A stretch of 64,000 bases of DNA from Streptomyces sp. 2131.1 (GTDB taxonomy: Bacteria; Actinomycetota; Actinomycetes; Streptomycetales; Streptomycetaceae). Shown here piece after piece: positions 52,610 to 61,639 of this stretch. How positions within the stretch are numbered: the stretch's first letter is position 1; each line of letters opens with the position of its first letter. The position numbers and the translations under genes are program-made. The stretch covers positions 744,001 through 808,000 of the forward strand of contig NZ_FNSY01000001.1 of NCBI RefSeq assembly GCF_900105515.1. Direction: 5' to 3'. Below the pieces are notes generated by a model that ran no database searches, was not told the origin of the DNA, and was given only the letters and a program-made list of their open reading frames with translations.

Positions 52610-54648
52610 CTGCGGAGACCACGCCCTCGGCCGCGCACTCCCCCGGCAGGCCCGATCTGCTGGCCCTCACCCCGGAATCGCTGGCCGCGCTCACCAACCG
52701 GGGTCTCGTCAAGCGCGCCGCGAAGGACCTGGACGCGGGCCTCGCACCGGAGTTGACGACCGACGCCGCCGCGACGGTGCGCGCGGTCTTCCCCGACGGC
52801 ACGGCCACCGTACTGCCCGCCGGCGCCGGACTGGACGACGGGACCTGCGGGTGTGCCGCGACGGGCGTGTGCCGCCACCTCGTCGCGCTCGTCCTCGCGT
52901 ACCGGCGCGGCGCGGCCGAAGCCCCTGCCGGGACGGCGCCCGCGGACTGGTCCCCGGGCGCCCTCGACGACGACACGCTGACGAAGGCGCTGGGCGCGCG
53001 CCCGGTCACGGCCGCGCGCCGCGTCCTGGGGCAGGGGTACTCCGCGGTGGTGCACCGGCCGACCCCGGAACGCCCCGAGCCGTGGGTGGAACTGCCGTCC
53101 TGCACGGTCCGTTTCCCGGTCCCGGACGAGATCGGTTACGCCACCACGGACGCCTCCGCCGCGCTGCGCGCCGAGGTCGTCGCGCTCGCCGTCTGGGCCT
53201 TCCGCGCCGCCGACGCGGTGGGAGCGGCGGAGCCCTCCGTCACCGTACGGGTGGGTGGCGGCGGTTCCGCGGGTGCGGTGGCGGAGGACGACAGTCCGCC
53301 ACCCGAGGCCGGCGCGTCCCCCGCCTCGCTCACCGGTCTGGATGCCGCCACCGCCCTGGTCGACGAACTGCTCCTGGAGGGCGCCGCCCAGGTCGGCCCC
53401 GTCCTGACCGGGGCACTGGCGCGAGCCCGTGACGCGCTCGCCGCCGACGCGCTGCACTGGCCGGCCGCCGCGCTGGCCGAGCTCGTCGATCAGCTCACCG
53501 CGTACGCCGAGCGGGGCGCCGCGCACCGGCCCGAGCTGGTCGCCTCGCTGCTCACCGAGGTCCACGCCCGGCGGCTGGCCTCGGGCGTGCCCGGGGCGCT
53601 GGGCACGGGCGAGGCCGCGGACACTCCCCTGCGCCGGGTCCGGCTGACCGCGCTCGGCTGCCGGGTCCGGGGCACCGCCGAGTCCCTCGTCGCCGAGGCC
53701 CATCTGGCCCACCCGGACGCCGGGACGGTCCTGGTCCTCCGCAAGCGGTGGGACGACGCGGCCACCGGCCACGCTCTCGTGGGACGGCGGCTGTTGTCCA
53801 CCACTCTCGGGGCGCTCGCGACCGGCAGCCTCGTCAGCGAGAGCGTCCGGCGCACCGCGGCCCGCACGCTGACGGTCTCGAGGGGCCGGCTGGGCGCCAC
53901 CGCCGTCACACCGGTCGGCAGCTCCTGGACCCGGTTGCCCGCCCCGCTGCTCGTCGAGGACCTCGCCGCACTCGCCGCCTCGTGGGAGGGCAGGCCGCCC
54001 CGGCTGATCCGCCCCCGGGTGGCGGCCGAGGCGGTCCGGGTGGTCGCCCTGTCCGAGGTCGAGGGCATCGGCTACGACCCGGGCGAACAGCGCCTGGAGG
54101 CGGTGGTGCGCGACGCGGCGGGGAACCGCGCCGTGCTGTCCTCCGAGTACCGGCCGCAGTGCCCGGGGGCGCTGGACGCACTGGCCGACGCCCTGCGGCG
54201 CGGGCCCACGCATGTCAGCGGCGAGGTGCTCCGGGAGGGCGGCGGCATGCGGATCGACCCGATCGCGGTGCTCACACCTAGCGGGGTGACCGTGCCCGAC
54301 CTGGCACCGGGCGACGGGGCCGGCGGCCTGGGCCTCATGGCGGAGCGGGCCCCGGGCCCGCTGACGGCCGCACTGGACGAGGCGGTGGCGGCCCTCGCCG
54401 CACTGGCCCACGGCGGGCTGCGCCGGCCGTCCGTCTCGGCCCTGCACCGGGTCGGCGAAGCGGCCACCGCCCTCAACCGGACAGGGCTCGGGCGCGCGGC
54501 GGCCCTGCTGCGTGCCGTGCTGTCCGCGGCCCCGGAGGCGACAGCGGCGGACGCGACAGCCGCGCCCGCCGCCTGGCTGGAGGCCCAGCTCCACGTCCTG
54601 GTCGGCCGCGAACTCCTCGCGGCGGAGGGCGCCGTCCCGCAGGGCTAG
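52606..54648 (+). CDS. SWIM zinc-finger protein, last gene of the MoxR-VWA operon
   Basis: The 680-residue protein has an N-terminal SWIM zinc finger with Cys81, Cys83, Cys89 and His91 (CGC-x5-CRH), followed by a long Ala/Leu-rich region and a C-terminal domain with VVALSEVEGIGYDPGEQRLEAVVRD. SWIM domains bind DNA, RNA or protein. The match is to the YehQ-like position in the E. coli locus. GTG start, coupled to the VWA stop (GTGA). Its stop overlaps that of the convergent GH4 gene within CTAG. Confidence 0.87.
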   Translation: MTAETTPSAAHSPGRPDLLALTPESLAALTNRGLVKRAAKDLDAGLAPELTTDAAATVRAVFPDGTATVLPAGAGLDDGTCGCAATGVCRHLVALVLAYRRGAAEAPAGTAPADWSPGALDDDTLTKALGARPVTAARRVLGQGYSAVVHRPTPERPEPWVELPSCTVRFPVPDEIGYATTDASAALRAEVVALAVWAFRAADAVGAAEPSVTVRVGGGGSAGAVAEDDSPPPEAGASPASLTGLDAATALVDELLLEGAAQVGPVLTGALARARDALAADALHWPAAALAELVDQLTAYAERGAAHRPELVASLLTEVHARRLASGVPGALGTGEAADTPLRRVRLTALGCRVRGTAESLVAEAHLAHPDAGTVLVLRKRWDDAATGHALVGRRLLSTTLGALATGSLVSESVRRTAARTLTVSRGRLGATAVTPVGSSWTRLPAPLLVEDLAALAASWEGRPPRLIRPRVAAEAVRVVALSEVEGIGYDPGEQRLEAVVRDAAGNRAVLSSEYRPQCPGALDALADALRRGPTHVSGEVLREGGGMRIDPIAVLTPSGVTVPDLAPGDGAGGLGLMAERAPGPLTAALDEAVAALAALAHGGLRRPSVSALHRVGEAATALNRTGLGRAAALLRAVLSAAPEATAADATAAPAAWLEAQLHVLVGRELLAAEGAVPQG

Positions 54649-55985
54649 CCCAGGTACGCCAGCCCCGGGTGCGCCTTCGTGTAGCCGTCGAGCAGGCGGT
54701 GGGCGACGGAGACCGAGTCGACCAGGGGGTGCAGGGCGAAGGCCCGGACGGCGTCCGCGCGCGATCCGCTCGCCGCCGCGTCCAGCACCGCGCGCTCGAC
54801 GGCCTTCACCGAGGTGACGAGGCCGACCGCGTGGTACGGCAGCGGGTCGACGGCGACCGGACGGGCGCCGTTGGCGTCGACCAGGCAGGGCACCTCGATG
54901 ACGGCGTCGGCGTCGAACACCGAGAGGGCGGAGCGGTTGCGGACGTTGAGGATGAGGGTGGTCTGCTCGTCGCGGGCGACGGCCCGCATGAGGGCGAGGG
55001 CGACCTGCTCGTAGCCGCCCGAGTCCAGGTCGCTCTCCTCGCGCTCGCCGGCCCCGGCGACCTCCCGGTTCTCCGACATGTACGTGGCCTCGCGCTCGGC
55101 GCGGGTGCGGTCCCAGGTGGCGAGGGCGGGGGTCGCCGGGTCCTTCATCCGGCCGTAGAAACCCTCCTGCTGCTCGCGGAGGAAGGCGCCCCTGGTCTGC
55201 GCGGCCTCCTGGTAGGCGCGGACGGCCTCGCGGTTGAAGTAGTAGTAGTGCAGGTACTCGTTGGGGATGGCGCCCAGCGAGCGCAGCCAGTCGGCGCCGA
55301 ACAGCCGGCCCTCCTCGAAGGAGCCGAGCAGGTCGGGGTCGGCGAGCAGGCGCGGGAGTTCGTCGCGGCCGGCCACGTACAGCCCGCGCACCCAGCCGAG
55401 GTGGTTGAGGCCGACGTAGTCGACGCGCGCCAGGTCCGGGTCGGCGCCGAGGACGCGGGCGATGCGGCGGCCGAGGCCGACCGGTGAGTCGCAGATGCCG
55501 ATGACGCGGTCCCCCAGGTGGCGGGACATCGCCTCGGTGACCAGGCCGGCCGGGTTGGTGAAGTTGATGACCCAGGCGTCCGGGGCGAGCCGGGCGATGC
55601 GCTGCGCCAGGTCGACGGCGACGGGGACGGTGCGCAGCCCGTACGCGATGCCACCGGCGCCGACCGTCTCCTGGCCGAGGACGCCCTCGTCGAGCGCGAC
55701 GCGCTCGTCGGCCGCCCGGCCCGCGAGGCCGCCGACGCGGATCGCGGAGAAGACGAAGTCTGCTCCGCGCAGGGCCTCGTCGAGGTCGGCCGTGGCGCGG
55801 ACGGCCGGCGCGTCGGGGATGCCCTCGGCCTGTTCGGCGAGTACCCGGGCGACGGCGGTGAGCCGGTCGGGGTCCGTGTCGTAGAGGGTGACGGCCGTGA
55901 CCCGGCCCTCGGCGTGGTCGGCGAGCAGCGCCCCGTACACCAGTGGAACCCGGAATCCGCCGCCGCCCAGAATTGTCAGCTTCAC
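54645..55985 (-). CDS. GH4 family 6-phospho-beta-glucosidase
   Basis: The 446-residue protein is a GH4 NAD- and metal-dependent glycosidase with the N-terminal Rossmann motif GGGGFR (7-12), NFTNPAGLVTEA, the metal-binding cysteine in ICDSPVGLGRR, and NHLGW. These enzymes cleave by oxidation at C3, elimination and Michael addition. 6-Phospho-beta-glucosides are the likely substrates by resemblance; no PTS gene is adjacent. Confidence 0.87.
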   Translation of the reverse strand: MKLTILGGGGFRVPLVYGALLADHAEGRVTAVTLYDTDPDRLTAVARVLAEQAEGIPDAPAVRATADLDEALRGADFVFSAIRVGGLAGRAADERVALDEGVLGQETVGAGGIAYGLRTVPVAVDLAQRIARLAPDAWVINFTNPAGLVTEAMSRHLGDRVIGICDSPVGLGRRIARVLGADPDLARVDYVGLNHLGWVRGLYVAGRDELPRLLADPDLLGSFEEGRLFGADWLRSLGAIPNEYLHYYYFNREAVRAYQEAAQTRGAFLREQQEGFYGRMKDPATPALATWDRTRAEREATYMSENREVAGAGEREESDLDSGGYEQVALALMRAVARDEQTTLILNVRNRSALSVFDADAVIEVPCLVDANGARPVAVDPLPYHAVGLVTSVKAVERAVLDAAASGSRADAVRAFALHPLVDSVSVAHRLLDGYTKAHPGLAYLG

Positions 55986-56047
55986 GCTTCCGCATGGTAC
56001 GTGGAGCGCGGGGGCGGCCCGGCGGATCTTCGCCGGTCCGGGAGCCC

Positions 56048-56098
56048 CTGACGCGGGGCCCTGACGCGGGGCCCTGACGCGGGGCCCTGACGCGGGGC
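56048..56098. repeat. Four tandem copies of a 13-bp unit
   Basis: CTGACGCGGGGCC occurs at 56048, 56061, 56074 and (last base or two diverged) 56087, in the gap between the P450 and GH4 genes. Confidence 0.8.
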
Positions 56099-56147
56099 GG
56101 CCCGGTGACCGGGGCGCCGTGTGCGCCGCCGTTCACCGGGCCGCCCC
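56094..56147 (-). terminator. Terminator of the conservon/P450 operon
   Basis: A perfect 15-bp stem, GGGGCGGCCCGGTGA and its complement, encloses a 24-base loop that contains its own small hairpin (GGCGC/GCGCC). It lies 16 bp beyond the P450 stop. Confidence 0.7.
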
Positions 56148-56162
56148 GTCGTCGCGGGGACC

Positions 56163-57740
56163 TCAGTCGCCGTTCCACCAGCGGCTCACGACGCGCCAGA
56201 GCCGGGCGGGTGCGCCGGGCCCGCGCTGGTGGGGCACCCGGCCGGCGGCCGTGCCCTCGCCCCCGGCGCCGGTCAGCGCGTCCGCCGAACCGTCGACGGT
56301 GGCGGTCGCGCCGGCCGGACCGGACGCCGCCGCCGGGGCGTGGGCCGGGCCGCTCGCGAGATGCGCGCGGACCGGGGTGGGGGCGGTGTGCCGTACGGCG
56401 GACTGGACCTCCCAGTCCTGGCGGGCCGCGCTGGGCCTGCCCATGGCCGGCGGCTCGCGGTCGTCCTGCGGGGAACGGGGGGCGAACTCCGCGGGGAGTT
56501 CGACGAGGTGACGGCTCATGAAGTTGCCGACCCAGCGCAGCTCGTTCTCCTCGACCGCGAGTTCGAGGTCGGGCAGCCGCATCAGCAGGGCGTCCACGCC
56601 GACGTCCGCGATGGCGCGGCCGATGTCCTGTCCGGGGCACTCGTGGGGACCGCCGCTGAAAGCGAGGTGCGAGCGGTTGCCCTCCATGTTGGCGGTCAGG
56701 TCGGGGCGGACCACGGGGTCGGTGTTGGCCGGGGCGATGCCGACGATCAGGGCGTCGCCGGCCTTGATGTGCTTCCCGCCCAGCTCGGTGTCGCCGACGG
56801 CCCAGCGACCGAACACGGCGGTGAACGGGGGCTCGTCCCACAGGGTCTGCTCGACCGCCTCGGGGACGGTCATGTGGCCGCCGCTGAGCCGGGCCCGGAA
56901 GCGCGGGTCGGTGAGGACCATGCGCAGGACGTTGGCGATCAGGTTGGCGGTGGCCTCGTAGGAGGCGATCAGGATGAGCCGCAGGTGCTCGGCGACCTCC
57001 TGGTCGTTCATGTTCGCGGGGTGCTCGACGAGCCAGGTGGCGAAGTCGTCGGCGGGTTCGCGGCGGCGGCGCTCGACGAGGCGGGTGAGCGCTCCCACCA
57101 CGTAGGCGTTGCTCTGGACGGCGGTGGCGGTGCCCTTGATCATGTCGCGGGCCGCCTCGACCATCCGGTCGTTGTACTCCTCCGGCATGCCGAGGATGGC
57201 GCACATGACCATCATGGGCAGCCGTTCGGCGAACTCGGCGACGAGGTCGGTGCGGCCCTCGCGGCAGAATCCGTTGACGAGCCGGTTGCTGTATCGGTTG
57301 ACGTGGCGCCGCACACCGCGGGTGTCGATGCGGGCCATGGAGTCGGTGACGGCGCCGCGCTGGCGCTCGTGGGTGGCGCCGTCCGCGAAGACGCAGATCG
57401 GCTGCCAGGTGAAGATCGGGGCCAGCGGATGGTCCGGCGCCACGCTGCCGTCCTGCAGAGCCCGCCAGCGCCGCGAGTCCCGGGAGAACTGCGAGGGCGT
57501 ACGGGTCATGTGCAGGTTCTCGCTGTGGCCGAGCACCAGCCAGGCGGGCACGTCGCCGTGCAGCAGGACGGGGGCCACCGTGCCGTGTTCGGCGCGCAGC
57601 TTCTCGTACAGGCCGTGCGGGTCCTGCTCGGCCTCGGGGCCGTAGAGCCGGCGCAGACCGCCGGGTCCGACGCCCAGGCCGTGGGCCGGGCACTCGGGGG
57701 GCGGGACCGGGCCGTGTTCGTAGGGGAAGGGGCTTGTCAC
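56163..57740 (-). CDS. Cytochrome P450, CYP157 type, lacking the ExxR motif
   Basis: The 525-residue P450 has the heme-binding FSGGPHECPGQDIG with Cys368 and the I-helix acid-alcohol-like stretch ASYEAT. In the K-helix, where P450s have ExxR, it reads EQTLW (297-301), the pattern known from the CYP157 family. The C-terminus is about 100 residues longer than usual, Pro/Ala-rich, and ends WRVVSRWWNGD. It is the last gene of the conservon. Activity may be unusual; a regulatory or structural role has been considered for this family. Start is GTG. Confidence 0.9.
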   Translation of the reverse strand: MTSPFPYEHGPVPPPECPAHGLGVGPGGLRRLYGPEAEQDPHGLYEKLRAEHGTVAPVLLHGDVPAWLVLGHSENLHMTRTPSQFSRDSRRWRALQDGSVAPDHPLAPIFTWQPICVFADGATHERQRGAVTDSMARIDTRGVRRHVNRYSNRLVNGFCREGRTDLVAEFAERLPMMVMCAILGMPEEYNDRMVEAARDMIKGTATAVQSNAYVVGALTRLVERRRREPADDFATWLVEHPANMNDQEVAEHLRLILIASYEATANLIANVLRMVLTDPRFRARLSGGHMTVPEAVEQTLWDEPPFTAVFGRWAVGDTELGGKHIKAGDALIVGIAPANTDPVVRPDLTANMEGNRSHLAFSGGPHECPGQDIGRAIADVGVDALLMRLPDLELAVEENELRWVGNFMSRHLVELPAEFAPRSPQDDREPPAMGRPSAARQDWEVQSAVRHTAPTPVRAHLASGPAHAPAAASGPAGATATVDGSADALTGAGGEGTAAGRVPHQRGPGAPARLWRVVSRWWNGD

Positions 57741-57825
57741 GATCGCTCCAGGGGTCGGGCCGCGGGGGCCGGACGGTCGGGGGCGCGGTGGGGACGCGCG
57801 GAACGGGTTCGGAAGGGGTGCGGGG

Positions 57826-58440
57826 TCAGCCGATCGGGAGGGCGAGGCTGTGCAGATAGCGCATCAGGGTCATCAGCACATCGCGGCTGGAGCCGCGCAG
57901 CCGGGCGTCGCAGTCGATCATCGGGACCTCTTCCGAGAGGTCCAGGGCGCCGCGCAGTGCCTCGACGGGGTACTTCGGCGCCTCGGGGAAGGTGTTGACG
58001 GCGACGACGAACGGCACGCCCCGCTCCTCCAGGCGCCCGATGACGTCGAAGCTGGTTTCGAGGCGACGGGTGTCGACGAGTACGACGGCGCCGAGCGCGC
58101 CCTCGAACAGGCCGTTCCACAGGAACCAGAAGCGTTCCTGGCCGGGGGTGCCGAAGAGGTAGAGGATCAGCTCCTCGCTGATGCTGATCCGGCCGAAGTC
58201 CATGGCGACGGTGGTGGCGGTCTTGCTCTCCACCCCGAAGTTGTCGTCCACGCCGACGCCGGCCTGCGTCATCGTCTCTTCGGTGGTCAGCGGCCGGATC
58301 TCGCTGACCGAGCCGACCATGGTCGTCTTGCCGACCCCGAATCCTCCGACGATCACGACCTTCACCGCGGCGGTGGCCGTGGTGGGCAGGACGTCCTCGC
58401 TGCGGGGGCCCGTGATCGTGTCAGAGTTTCTGAAGTCCAT
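57826..58440 (-). CDS. cvnD: Conservon GTPase (CvnD)
   Basis: A 204-residue small GTPase of the MglA/Ras-like conservon group: P-loop GGFGVGKT (32-39), switch II GTPGQE, and VNTF in place of NKxD. It overlaps the DUF742 gene by 20 bp. In known conservons it interacts with the histidine-kinase-like protein CvnA, the roadblock protein CvnB and CvnC, forming a eukaryote-like G-protein module at the membrane. Confidence 0.93.
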   Translation of the reverse strand: MDFRNSDTITGPRSEDVLPTTATAAVKVVIVGGFGVGKTTMVGSVSEIRPLTTEETMTQAGVGVDDNFGVESKTATTVAMDFGRISISEELILYLFGTPGQERFWFLWNGLFEGALGAVVLVDTRRLETSFDVIGRLEERGVPFVVAVNTFPEAPKYPVEALRGALDLSEEVPMIDCDARLRGSSRDVLMTLMRYLHSLALPIG

Positions 58441-58792
58441 GCATCACCGCTTCGAGGAGGGACCGGTCCGGGAGGGTCGCGCGGACGATCGGCGCGCGCG
58501 ATTCGATCAGTCCGGTGGCGAGGAGTTCGGTGAGGAGCGAGGTCACCACGCTGAACGGCAGGCTGAGGTAGGCCGAGAGTTCCGCGACGGATAACGGTGC
58601 CTGGCAGAGCCGGAGGATCACGGCCTGCTCGGGCTGGACCGTGGGTGACGGTTCCGACTTCGAGACAATCATCGTGACCAGGTCGAGCGCTGCCCGCTCG
58701 CTGCCGTCGGGATCGCCGGTGATGACGTACAGCCGCTCCGGATCGCTCAGTGCCGGGTCGGCCTTGCGGCGTTCTCGTCGGGGAGAGCTCAT
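58421..58792 (-). CDS. cvnC: Conservon DUF742 protein (CvnC)
   Basis: The 123-residue DUF742 protein carries RLYVITGDPDG near its start and a winged-helix-like LCQAPLSVAELSAYLSLPFSVVTSLLTELLATGLIESRAP. The ATG at 58792 overlaps the stop of cvnB. It probably serves as a DNA-binding or adaptor partner. Confidence 0.92.
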   Translation of the reverse strand: MSSPRRERRKADPALSDPERLYVITGDPDGSERAALDLVTMIVSKSEPSPTVQPEQAVILRLCQAPLSVAELSAYLSLPFSVVTSLLTELLATGLIESRAPIVRATLPDRSLLEAVMHGLQKL

Positions 58793-59196
58793 ACGGCCTG
58801 CCCGTCGTGTCGGGGCGGGCTCGTGAGGTGGCCGCCGATGCGTACGACCATGTCGCGCATCCGCGCCCCGACGAGTCCGGCGTCCACCGTCTCGCCGGCG
58901 AGGACGGCGAGATAGGCGCCGGCCCCCGCGGCCATCAGGTAGAAGAAGCCACCGGTGACCTCGATGACGACGAGCCTCATCCGGCCGTCGCTGTACGGAA
59001 TCTCGGAGGCGACGGCCGCCGCCAGGCTCTGGAGGCCGGCGCAGGCCGCCGCGAGCCGGTCGGCGACGTCGGGGTCGCCGCCGTGCCGGGCGATGCGCAG
59101 GCCGTCGGCGGAGAGGACGACGATCTGGTGGATGTCCGGGACGTCGTCCGCGAGCTCCTTGAGCATCCAGTCCATGTTGCCCCGCTGCTGGATCAC
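58789..59196 (-). CDS. cvnB: Conservon roadblock/LC7 protein (CvnB)
   Basis: The 135-residue roadblock/LC7 protein has MLKELADDVPDIHQIVVLSADGLRIARHG and GGFFYLMAAGAGAYLAVLAGE. It is expected to act as GTPase-activating partner of CvnD. The GTG at 59196 overlaps the cvnA stop (GTGA) and has GGGAG seven bases upstream; the ATG at 59175 is less likely. Confidence 0.92.
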   Translation of the reverse strand: MIQQRGNMDWMLKELADDVPDIHQIVVLSADGLRIARHGGDPDVADRLAAACAGLQSLAAAVASEIPYSDGRMRLVVIEVTGGFFYLMAAGAGAYLAVLAGETVDAGLVGARMRDMVVRIGGHLTSPPRHDGQAV

Positions 59197-60812
59197 TGCA
59201 GATCTCCCTTGTCCCACGCGTCGTCAGAGTCTTCGTCCGGCCCGGGCTCGTGGGGCACACCGTTGGCGGCCTTGGTGAACGCCTCCAGCCAGATACCGGG
59301 GGGCGGTTCCTTGCTGTTGTCCTGGCCGGGCCCGTAGCTGTGGCCGTGGCCGTTGGTGCGGCCGGCGGTGGGGTCGGCGGCCTGTGCGGGGAGGTTGTGC
59401 GAGCCGAGCGGTGCGCGGCCGCGGCTGCGGCGCTGGGGCAGTCCGCCGGCGGTCCACTCGGTCACGACGGGCAGGTCGTCCTCCATGGCGACGGCCGGGG
59501 TGACCGGACGCGGCTGCTCGGCGGTCACCGGGCCGGTCGCGGGGCGGGCGGCGACGGGGCTGGGCTTGCGGCGCCTGCCCCGGGCCGGCACGACGTGCTT
59601 CATGTCGGCGAGGTCGATGTCGGCGGTGGGCCGCGAGGTGGCGCCGATGCCGTGGGCGATTCCGGGCGCCGGGCCGGTGGTGATCATGGCGCGGGGCACG
59701 ATGAGCACGGCGCGCACACCGCCGTACGCGGACTGCCGCAGCGAGACCTGGAGGTCGTACATCCGCGCCAGGCGGCCGACGACGGCCATGCCGAGGCGGG
59801 GGGACTCGCCGAGGTCGTTCATGCTGGATCCGGCCTGGGCCCTGGCGAGCATGTTCTCGGCGCGTGCGCGGGCCTCCTCGCTGAGGCTGACGCCGCCGTC
59901 CTCGATCTCGATGGCGATGCCGGTCTGCACCTCGACCGCGGTGACGTGCACCCGGGTCTGCGGCGGCGAGTAGCGGGTGGCGTTGTCGAGGAGTTCGGCG
60001 CAGGCGTGGATGAGCGGTTCGACCGCGGTGCCGATGATGGCGACCTTGGCGATCGAGTGCAGATCGACGCGCGGATACTCCAGGATGCGCGACATGGCAC
60101 CGCGCAGCACGCTGAACAGCGGTACGGGCTTGGGCCACTGGCGGCTGGGCCGGGCGCCGCCGAGTACGGCGATGGAGTCGGCGAGCCGGCCGATCAGCGC
60201 GGTGCCGTGGTCGATGCGGAGCAGGTCGTCGAAGACGTCGGGGTTGCGCCCGTGGTGCTCCTCCATCTCCCGCAGCTCACTGGCCTGCCGGTGGACGATC
60301 GCCTGGACGCGGCGGGCGACGTTGACGAAGGCGCGCTGTGCGGAGTCGCGGGTCGCCTCCTCGTTGTCGATGATGTCGAGGACGGTGTAGACGAGGGAGC
60401 GCTGGGCGTCGGGCAGGTGACGGTAGACCGGGTCGGAGTCCACCACGTCGCGCAGCACCTCGTCGGGCGAATTGCCCACGCGCAGACGGTGGATGGCGGA
60501 CGGCAGCAGCTCCTTGCCGATGCGGACGGTCTCTTCGTCGTGCTCGGCGATGCGCCGTTCCAGGGCGGTGACGCGCTGCTGGTACTCGGTGGTGCGGCGG
60601 CGGATCGTCCGGCCGCGGCGGGCGATCTCGACGGCGAGTGCGGCGACCACGACGGTGGCGAACGCTCCGCACCAGACGACTGGTATCCGCGCGGGCTCGG
60701 CAACCAGCGCCGCCGCGGCGGCGGTTGCGCCCGCCATCACGACGACGGGAAGCAACAGGGCGCGGGCGACGGGGGCTTCCCGGCCGGCCTGCGGTGATTC
60801 AACACGGGCCAT
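59193..60812 (-). CDS. cvnA: Conservon sensor histidine-kinase-like protein (CvnA)
   Basis: A 539-residue protein with two N-terminal transmembrane helices (LLLPVVVMAGATAAAAALV, VVWCGAFATVVVAALAVEIA), a coiled segment, then a GHKL ATPase domain with ELLDNATRYSPP (N box) and MAVVGRLARMYDLQVSLRQSAYGG. A phosphoacceptor His box is not obvious, as in other conservon kinases. The long C-terminal Pro/Gly-rich tail ends in an acidic stretch. Confidence 0.9.
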   Translation of the reverse strand: MARVESPQAGREAPVARALLLPVVVMAGATAAAAALVAEPARIPVVWCGAFATVVVAALAVEIARRGRTIRRRTTEYQQRVTALERRIAEHDEETVRIGKELLPSAIHRLRVGNSPDEVLRDVVDSDPVYRHLPDAQRSLVYTVLDIIDNEEATRDSAQRAFVNVARRVQAIVHRQASELREMEEHHGRNPDVFDDLLRIDHGTALIGRLADSIAVLGGARPSRQWPKPVPLFSVLRGAMSRILEYPRVDLHSIAKVAIIGTAVEPLIHACAELLDNATRYSPPQTRVHVTAVEVQTGIAIEIEDGGVSLSEEARARAENMLARAQAGSSMNDLGESPRLGMAVVGRLARMYDLQVSLRQSAYGGVRAVLIVPRAMITTGPAPGIAHGIGATSRPTADIDLADMKHVVPARGRRRKPSPVAARPATGPVTAEQPRPVTPAVAMEDDLPVVTEWTAGGLPQRRSRGRAPLGSHNLPAQAADPTAGRTNGHGHSYGPGQDNSKEPPPGIWLEAFTKAANGVPHEPGPDEDSDDAWDKGDLQ

Positions 60813-61132
60813 CTGAACCTCTGGCGGTTGATTCGGGCTGTATTCCGGAGATTCGGCGCTTGTGTGAACGAAGGGAACAAGCGCGCGAATTCATCTCAAC
60901 TCGGCTTCACTGCGCGTGAGCTTAGTCAGATCGAATCAGCGCTTTCACACATTCCTCCAACCCCCTGCGCGAGCGCTTCCGCGGTAGTACGCTCACGAGT
61001 TTTTGCACGCACCGCCTCCACGCGTGTGCGGGGAGTGACGGGCCGGAGGAATGAGGAAGAATCGCCCCACGGGGCCACGCATGGGCACATACGAGCGAAG
61101 GTGCCCGTACGAGTGATGCCGGGCGGAGCCCT
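60813..61132. promoter_or_regulatory. 320-bp gap upstream of the conservon
   Basis: No gene is supported here. It is AT-richer than its surroundings and should hold the conservon promoter (minus strand). It contains TGAAAGCGCTGATTCG-like and TAAGCT elements, but no convincing -35/-10 pair was fixed. The end of the MarR gene adjoins it. Confidence 0.4.
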
Positions 61133-61639
61133 TCAGCGGCGGGCGCCGCCGATGCGCCCCTCCAGCTGCACGAGCAGCTCGCTGAGCTGAGCGCTCAGCC
61201 GGTCGCGGGTCTCGGCGTCGAGACCGGAGAGCACCGCGCGTTCGTACGCCAGCTGCCGGGGCAGCAGCCCGTCGACCAGGTCGCGGCCCTCATCGGTGAG
61301 GCGTACGTAGGCGACACGGCGGTCCCGTTCGTCGCCGCGCCGGGAGATCAGGCCGCGCTCCTGGAGGACCCTGAGGCGCTTGGTGACGGCGGCCCCGGAG
61401 GAGAAGGTCTCGCGGGCCAGTTCACCGGGGGTCAGCTCACGGTCGGTACGGCGTACGGCTCCGAGCAGGTCGAACTCGGCGCGAGTCAGGCCGGCCGCCC
61501 GCAGCGGGGCGTCCTCGGCCTGCTGGAGCAGGGCGGAGCAGCGGTTGATCCGGCCGATGAGCTCCATGGGCCCGGTGTCGAGTTCCGGGTTCACGGCCTG
61601 CCACTGCCGGACCACCGAGGCCACGATGTCGTCGGTCAC
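61133..61639 (-). CDS. MarR-family transcriptional regulator
   Basis: The 168-residue regulator has the MarR winged helix: LTRAEFDLLGAVRRT, LTPGELARETFSSGAAVTKRLRVLQERGLISRRGDERDRRVAYVRLT. The GTG start overlaps the stop of the FUSC-type gene by 4 bp, so the repressor and pump genes share an mRNA. It likely regulates the pair in response to an aromatic ligand. Confidence 0.92.
   Translation of the reverse strand: MTDDIVASVVRQWQAVNPELDTGPMELIGRINRCSALLQQAEDAPLRAAGLTRAEFDLLGAVRRTDRELTPGELARETFSSGAAVTKRLRVLQERGLISRRGDERDRRVAYVRLTDEGRDLVDGLLPRQLAYERAVLSGLDAETRDRLSAQLSELLVQLEGRIGGARR

Noticed and set aside
52396..57693. Very long minus-strand open frame spanning SWIM, GH4 and P450 genes
   Set aside because: It crosses several well-supported genes on both strands and consists of Pro/Arg-rich out-of-frame sequence.
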